DNA from: Phycisphaeraceae bacterium
Lineage (GTDB): Bacteria; Planctomycetota; Phycisphaerae; Phycisphaerales; Phycisphaeraceae
Direction of reading: 5' to 3'
Assembly (NCBI GenBank): GCA_029260675.1
Contig: JAJDCV010000181.1
Coordinates: 1 to 5,095 of the forward strand
Length of the DNA: 5,095 nt
In this document: positions 4,765 through 5,095 of the stretch, piece after piece
How the letters are laid out: every line of letters begins with the position of its first letter
Numbering within the stretch: position 1 is the first letter of the stretch
The notes under the pieces: generated by a model
The model's database searches: none
What the model saw: only the letters and a program-made list of their open reading frames with translations
Told to the model about the DNA's origin: nothing
Position numbers and translations under genes: made by a program

Positions 4765-5095
4765 TATCAGAGGCACCTCATCGAGCTTATACGACAACCT
4801 CGATGTCACCGGGGATGTTACGCTCGGCGGGGATCTTAGAACCTTTCTGCCCAGCCTCTTTACGCCCTCCGTCAGTGACAGTTTTGATATCATCGCATTC
4901 GATGGTTCACTCACCGGCGCCTTCAGTACCGTAACAATGCCTGCACCCACGGGGGGTGTTGCTCTTGCACTGATTTACGGCACCAACACCGTCTCGCTAG
5001 CGGCCAAGTTGCAAGGGGATCTCAATTTTGATGGGTTTGTTGGTATCGACGACCTTAACATCGTCCTGGGTAGTTGGAACCAGACCGTCCCGCCC
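4760..5095 (+). pseudogene. Frameshifted C-terminal part with dockerin-type EF-hand, continues past window
   Basis: Dropping one T from 4757-4759 joins the previous frame to this one, reading GDLI-IDIRGTSSSLYDNL without a break. The 112 codons to the window edge have no stop. They encode the domain expected after the preceding repeats: YDNLDVTGDVTLGG (11-24), then DSFDIIAF (40-47) and GAFSTVTMP (53-61). A dockerin-type calcium loop follows at residues 87-98, DLNFDGFVGIDD, with ligands at D87, N89, D91 and D98, then LNIVLGSWNQ. In Phycisphaerae such proteins often carry a second EF-hand and a PEP-CTERM sorting tail; both would lie beyond the window. No start codon or ribosome binding site of its own is apparent, so it is the tail of the upstream gene, split by mutation or sequence error. 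Confidence 0.8.

Overview
The window looks like chromosomal DNA from a planctomycete, most likely class Phycisphaerae. The evidence is a secreted repeat protein ending in a dockerin-type EF-hand (the GDLNFDGFVGIDDLN style is common in Phycisphaerae surface proteins), a stand-alone rpsD outside the ribosomal alpha operon, GC-rich housekeeping genes, and intergenic GC-rich palindromes. The lineage is inferred from sequence style, not from a database match.

Layout, left to right. (1) Three leftward genes: an M20-family metallohydrolase whose 3' part lies beyond base 1, an MBL-fold protein whose metal site is largely lost, and coaD (phosphopantetheine adenylyltransferase, coenzyme A synthesis). 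The two gaps between them hold TAGCC-headed palindromes and 7-bp-periodic tandem repeats. (2) A gene-free divergent region of about 800 bases (2020-2826) between coaD and rpsD. It holds an extended -10 promoter that would give a near-leaderless coaD mRNA, two tandem G-quadruplex motifs on the coaD coding strand, several hairpins, a strong rightward intrinsic terminator at 2400-2440 that no recognised gene explains, an 18-bp perfect palindrome, and a near-consensus sigma70-type promoter for rpsD. (3) rpsD (ribosomal protein S4), rightward and monocistronic, with a roughly 105-nt leader, a hairpin at the ribosome binding site and a strong terminator. (4) A promoter and a secreted beta-helical, autotransporter-like repeat protein of lower GC. 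Its frame is broken by one extra T near 4757-4759; the other frame continues to the window end and carries the typical C-terminal domain and dockerin motif.

The genes do not form one pathway. coaD and rpsD are housekeeping genes, the two left-hand hydrolase-fold genes are accessory or metabolic, and the right-hand gene encodes an envelope or secreted protein. I found no CRISPR array, tRNA, rRNA, insertion sequence, phage gene or defence system. The items most worth a second look are the unexplained rightward terminator and the structured DNA before it, the MBL protein that has lost most metal ligands, and the frameshifted dockerin protein.
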